Part shown: in pieces, positions 61,057 through 64,000 of the stretch
Numbering within the stretch: position 1 is the stretch's first letter
How the letters are laid out: each line of letters opens with the position of its first letter
Assembly: GCF_008152325.1 (NCBI RefSeq)
Contig: NZ_CP042243.1
Location: 2,795,026-2,859,025 of the forward strand
DNA length: 64,000 nt
Reading direction: 5' to 3'
Origin: Crassaminicella thermophila
GTDB taxonomy: Bacteria; Bacillota; Clostridia; Peptostreptococcales; Thermotaleaceae
Translations under genes and position numbers: made by a program
Notes under the pieces: generated by a model
What the model saw: the letters and a program-made list of their open reading frames with translations, nothing else
Told to the model about the DNA's origin: nothing
The model's database searches: none

Positions 61057-62307
61057 TTAACGAGGAGGAATAGTTGGTTTATATGGTACAGCTATATTAC
61101 CAGTTTTAGCATCTATATGGAGTATCCAATATCCATAATCTCCTTTTTCTGGTTTCTTATCCTCTATAGGATGCCAGTAAACAAATCCTGTCATCCCTTC
61201 ATAAGGCTGCTCACTTAATATGAATCTACCAGGAATCCCATAGATATAATATATAGGCTCACGATTTTTATCATACATAATTCCAAAAATATAATGCTTA
61301 TACTTATATATTAAATGAGGACATCCTATCATATTGTTTATATAGGGCGAATAACAATACATCTGATGAATATATCCATAAAAAGGCAAGAAATTTCTAT
61401 ATAATGTTTGCTGACTACAATCAATCTTCCACCACTTGCAGTTTCCAAGATTCTTTTCAAATGGCTTTACTTCTTTATAATATTTTAAGACATTCTCTAC
61501 ATATCCACATACCATTTTAAAATACTGATGGTAGTGTTCATATGGATTTTTACAGTCATAAGACCTCATCTGATCATAATCTATGCCATAATCTTCATTT
61601 CTTTTTTCATCCTTATCTTTCTCAATTTCCTCCTTAACTTCCTCTTTCACCTCTACTTTTTCTTCTTCAATTTCTTCTTTCTCAACCTTTATTGGATCTA
61701 TACGAATCTCTTCTTTTTCCTCATTTTTTATCTCTTCTTCAATAGTTTCTTCTTTTTGAATATCTTCTTTAACAGTTTCTTCTTCTTTTGGTGTCTGCTC
61801 TTCTTTTACTTCTTCTATTTTTACAGCTTCATAATTATTCTCTTCTTTTTTCTCTTCTTTATAATGGTTGGTCAAAACATGCTTCCACCTTACCTTTTCC
61901 TTATCTATAAATCCTACTAAAGGTGCAACAATCTCTTTCCTCTGACCATTTTGTACCTCTGCTACAATAGCAATAACATTAAATTCTTTTATCGCATTTC
62001 CCTGTCCATCAACATTCTCAGGATTAAATCTCCAATATAGTTCTCCTTTGCCGCTCTCATCAATAACAAACGTTCCATTATCTGCAAAAATTTGCTTACC
62101 GTCCTTTGTTCCTATCAAATACCCTTTATATACATACTCTGCATTATCAAAATACTTTAGATTTTGAATATAGTGACTAAGTACACCCTTCCCATTTTTA
62201 GTTTCGATCTTCGTATATCCCTTTGGCCTTTTTCCACCTTTGTTCTCAAAACCATGATCTTCTTCCTCAAGTATTATAAAATACCTTCGATAACGCTTTC
62301 TGTCCAT
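61057..62307 (-). CDS. Large hypothetical protein with Glu/Lys-rich linker
   Basis: 416 residues in three parts. N-terminal domain (1-150): RYFIILEEEDHGF, KGYTKIETKNGKG, SHYIQNLKYFDNAEYVYKGYL. A highly charged Glu/Lys/Val linker follows (about 155-250, coiled-coil-like). The C-terminal domain (260-416) is rich in Tyr, Cys and Trp. No catalytic motif is recognised. It resembles large spore-associated proteins of Clostridia in build, and a CATATATTA box lies upstream; that role is inference. ATG 62307 follows AAAGGAGGGAGGGTGACG. Confidence 0.6.
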   Translation of the reverse strand: MDRKRYRRYFIILEEEDHGFENKGGKRPKGYTKIETKNGKGVLSHYIQNLKYFDNAEYVYKGYLIGTKDGKQIFADNGTFVIDESGKGELYWRFNPENVDGQGNAIKEFNVIAIVAEVQNGQRKEIVAPLVGFIDKEKVRWKHVLTNHYKEEKKEENNYEAVKIEEVKEEQTPKEEETVKEDIQKEETIEEEIKNEEKEEIRIDPIKVEKEEIEEEKVEVKEEVKEEIEKDKDEKRNEDYGIDYDQMRSYDCKNPYEHYHQYFKMVCGYVENVLKYYKEVKPFEKNLGNCKWWKIDCSQQTLYRNFLPFYGYIHQMYCYSPYINNMIGCPHLIYKYKHYIFGIMYDKNREPIYYIYGIPGRFILSEQPYEGMTGFVYWHPIEDKKPEKGDYGYWILHIDAKTGNIAVPYKPTIPPR

Positions 62308-62341
62308 CGTCACCCTCCCTCCTTTTTTAATCACTTACTAT

Positions 62342-62350
62342 TAATATATG
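62342..62350 (-). promoter_or_regulatory. Possible mother-cell sigma promoter
   Basis: CATATATTA (CATANNNTA) on the minus strand, 35 bases before the start, with GAAC about 17 bases upstream. Confidence 0.35.
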
Positions 62351-62379
62351 TACTATATACAAAATAAGTTCACTTTTAA

Positions 62380-62410
62380 CAAAAAAAATAAGCCCTCTTA
62401 AGGCTTATTT
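62380..62410 (-). terminator. Terminator of rnmV-rsmA
   Basis: AAATAAGCC-TTAAGA-GGGCTTATTT on the minus strand followed by TTTTTT; it includes the rsmA stop. Confidence 0.85.
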
Positions 62411-63268
62411 ATAATCATATAATATATCAGAAAGCTTTGCGAACTCTTCTATAGTAAGAGTTTCCCCTCTTCGATTTCCTTCAATGCCACTCTCTTCTAA
62501 AACCTTTTTTATAATTTCCTTATCTACACCTAGGCCACTGTTAGTAAGAGCATTTAAAAGGGTTTTTCTTCTTTTTCCAAAAGCTGCTCTAACAACAGCA
62601 AATAAAAGCTTTTCATCCTTCACCTTAACCTTTGGTTCATCTCTTACAGTCAATCGAATAACGGTTGACTCTACATTTGGCTGAGGTATAAACACTGATC
62701 TTGGAACCTTTGTAATAATATGTGGTTCACAATAATACTGGACTGCAACAGATAATGAACCATAATCCTTGCTCCTAGGCTTTGCCTGCATTCTGTCTGC
62801 AACTTCCTTTTGAATCATTACCACAATATTTTTTACAGGCACCTTTTCTTCAAGAAACTTCATAATAATAGGGGTTGTTACATAATATGGAAGATTTGCA
62901 ATAACCTTTACAGGCTTCCCTTCACATTTTTCTTCAATAAGTTTATGTAGATTAAGTTTTAAAACATCTTCATTTACAATCTCTACATTATCCTTATCCC
63001 CTAGAGTTTCCGAAAGGATTGGGAGTAAATTTTTATCAATTTCAATAGCAATAACCTTATTTGCTTCCTCTGCTAATGCTTGAGTAAGGGTTCCAATACC
63101 AGGACCTACTTCAATTACCATATCCTCCTTATTTACCTCTGCTCCATCAATAATTTTATACAATATATTTTCATCAATTAAAAAGTTTTGTCCTAAACTC
63201 TTTGAAAACCTAAATCCATATTTATTGACAATTTCCTTTGTCACCTTTGGTGAAACTAATCTATCCAT
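62405..63268 (-). CDS. rsmA: 16S rRNA dimethyladenosine transferase RsmA (KsgA)
   Basis: 287 residues: SAM motif VIEVGPGIGTLT (about 53), NLPYYVTTPI catalytic motif (about 125) and the C-terminal KRRKTLLNAL helix region. It dimethylates two adenines near the 3' end of 16S rRNA. It follows rnmV by 15 bases, the usual Firmicute order. Confidence 0.96.
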   Translation of the reverse strand: MDRLVSPKVTKEIVNKYGFRFSKSLGQNFLIDENILYKIIDGAEVNKEDMVIEVGPGIGTLTQALAEEANKVIAIEIDKNLLPILSETLGDKDNVEIVNEDVLKLNLHKLIEEKCEGKPVKVIANLPYYVTTPIIMKFLEEKVPVKNIVVMIQKEVADRMQAKPRSKDYGSLSVAVQYYCEPHIITKVPRSVFIPQPNVESTVIRLTVRDEPKVKVKDEKLLFAVVRAAFGKRRKTLLNALTNSGLGVDKEIIKKVLEESGIEGNRRGETLTIEEFAKLSDILYDYK

Positions 63269-63283
63269 AATATCCTACTCCTA

Positions 63284-63814
63284 TTAAAGTTTTTTTAAAG
63301 CTTCCTCAAATTCTTCTCTAGTAATGCCGTAATTATTCAATCGATTTAAAAACTGTTTGGCATTGGCATATCCAATCCCTAAAAGCTTTCCTAATTCATC
63401 TCGTCGACTGCTCGCCTCCATTGAACCCACCAAATCATTCTTAATTAAATCTATCTGCTTAAACTCACTTCTCTTTTCTTTACTTTCTGTTCTAACCTTC
63501 TTAAGTGCAAGTATAATATTCTCAGGCGATGCATTTTCTATTCCTATATCTCCATTTTTTATAGCTTGCTCCCTTGGCAAAAAAGCATGCTTACATCCTT
63601 CTATCCTCTTTGATATAGTTTTTCTAATCCTCTCTCCTGCATGGTCAGGATCTGTAAAGATAATCACCCCTTTTCTTTTTTGGGCAAACTCTATCCTTTT
63701 TAAGGTCTCTTCTGTTATACCAAATCCATGCGTAATAATAATCTCTGCATCTACTGCACGCTTTACTGCAATCATATCATCTCTGCCTTCTACTACAATC
63801 ACTTCTTTAATCAT
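63284..63814 (-). CDS. rnmV: Ribonuclease M5
   Basis: 176 residues, Toprim domain with VEGRDD (Glu about 9) and FTDPDHAGERIR (Asp pair), then a C-terminal RNA-binding part. It matures 5S rRNA. Start ATG 63814 behind GGAGGAAGATT. Confidence 0.95.
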   Translation of the reverse strand: MIKEVIVVEGRDDMIAVKRAVDAEIIITHGFGITEETLKRIEFAQKRKGVIIFTDPDHAGERIRKTISKRIEGCKHAFLPREQAIKNGDIGIENASPENIILALKKVRTESKEKRSEFKQIDLIKNDLVGSMEASSRRDELGKLLGIGYANAKQFLNRLNNYGITREEFEEALKKL

Positions 63815-63995
63815 AATCTTCCTCCAAGTATTCTTCTATTCTTAAAACATTTTACAATATACTTACATATCTGTAAAACCGAATTTTAAGAAGCTTATTT
63901 CCTTTTCTTATTATTTCCTCTATAATTAAAATATAAATGAACTGAAAAATAATTTATATTTCATTTTAAAGTAAACATATAATGGAGAGATAATA

Positions 63996-64000
63996 ATGAA
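63996..64000 (+). CDS. Possible start of a gene cut by the window edge
   Basis: ATG in the last five bases, preceded by TGGAGAGATAATA, which could be a ribosome binding site. Nothing of the product can be seen. The 185 bases before it carry no other recognisable gene. Confidence 0.3.

Noticed and set aside
61528-61920. Long Phe-rich open frame on the plus strand
   Set aside because: It is the complement of the Glu/Lys-rich linker of the minus-strand gene; composition alone keeps it open.

Overview
The window is AT-rich (roughly one third G+C), with ATG/GTG/TTG starts and strong AAGGAGG ribosome binding sites. The gene families point to an anaerobic, spore-forming Firmicute of class Clostridia, probably an amino-acid fermenter of the Alkaliphilus/Crassaminicella type. 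That lineage guess is inference. Spore-former markers are a YhcN/YlaJ lipoprotein, a Spo0E-like phosphatase, coat-like Tyr/Gly/Pro-rich and Met-rich proteins, and several promoters with a CATANNNTA -10 box like those of late mother-cell sigma factors. No rRNA, tRNA or CRISPR array was seen.

Layout. 0.1-2.3 kb: threonine-to-glycine operon kbl-tdh. 2.6-7.9 kb: riboflavin genes under an FMN riboswitch (ribD, then ribE-ribBA-ribH), split by an IS110-family element. 8-11.1 kb: copper module csoR, copZ and copA with a CsoR-type operator; copA has an in-frame TGA at the first Cys position of its second CxxC motif. 11.2-14.3 kb: a Met-rich protein, a spore lipoprotein, a second IS110 copy and small membrane proteins. 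14.4-18 kb: two-component system plus HtrA protease. 18-24.4 kb: small Cys-rich protein, RNase HI, YdjO-like and Spo0E-like proteins, a peptidase with an AbgT transporter, and YibE/F. 24.5-27.7 kb: cobalamin riboswitch controlling an AspT-like transporter and a CoA-transferase. 27.8-32.4 kb: M19 dipeptidase and Fur-controlled feoA-feoA-feoB with a DUF2325 gene. 32.5-42.1 kb: YeiH, two more two-component systems, a ferritin-like protein, a NapH-like ferredoxin, a Mn exporter behind a yybP-ykoY-type leader, and DUF1540. 42.2-44.9 kb: NtrC-type activator with a decayed kinase partner, and RseC. 45-50 kb: reverse transsulfuration/LuxS operon, and TlpA plus CcdA. 50-56.4 kb: BtuFCD-like and SsuABC-like ABC transporters, with a second cobalamin riboswitch in front of two orphan small ORFs. 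56.5-61 kb: CstR-like repressor and a persulfide operon (CoA-disulfide reductase-rhodanese, TusA, DsrE). 61-64 kb: coat-like proteins, rsmA and rnmV.

How parts work together. Metal homeostasis (Cu, Fe, Mn) and sulfur/persulfide handling dominate, each with recognisable local operators or riboswitches. The most striking signals are four. First, a probable selenocysteine in the CopA metal-binding domain. Second, a 168-nt structured RNA in the IS110 left end that fits a bridge RNA, with a loop reading CUCCUU, while both insertions sit on Shine-Dalgarno AGGAG sequences. Third, a stretch of one IS copy in which nearly every homopolymer is one or more bases longer than in the other copy. Fourth, a family of dispersed palindromic intergenic repeats, some of which supply gene stop codons.
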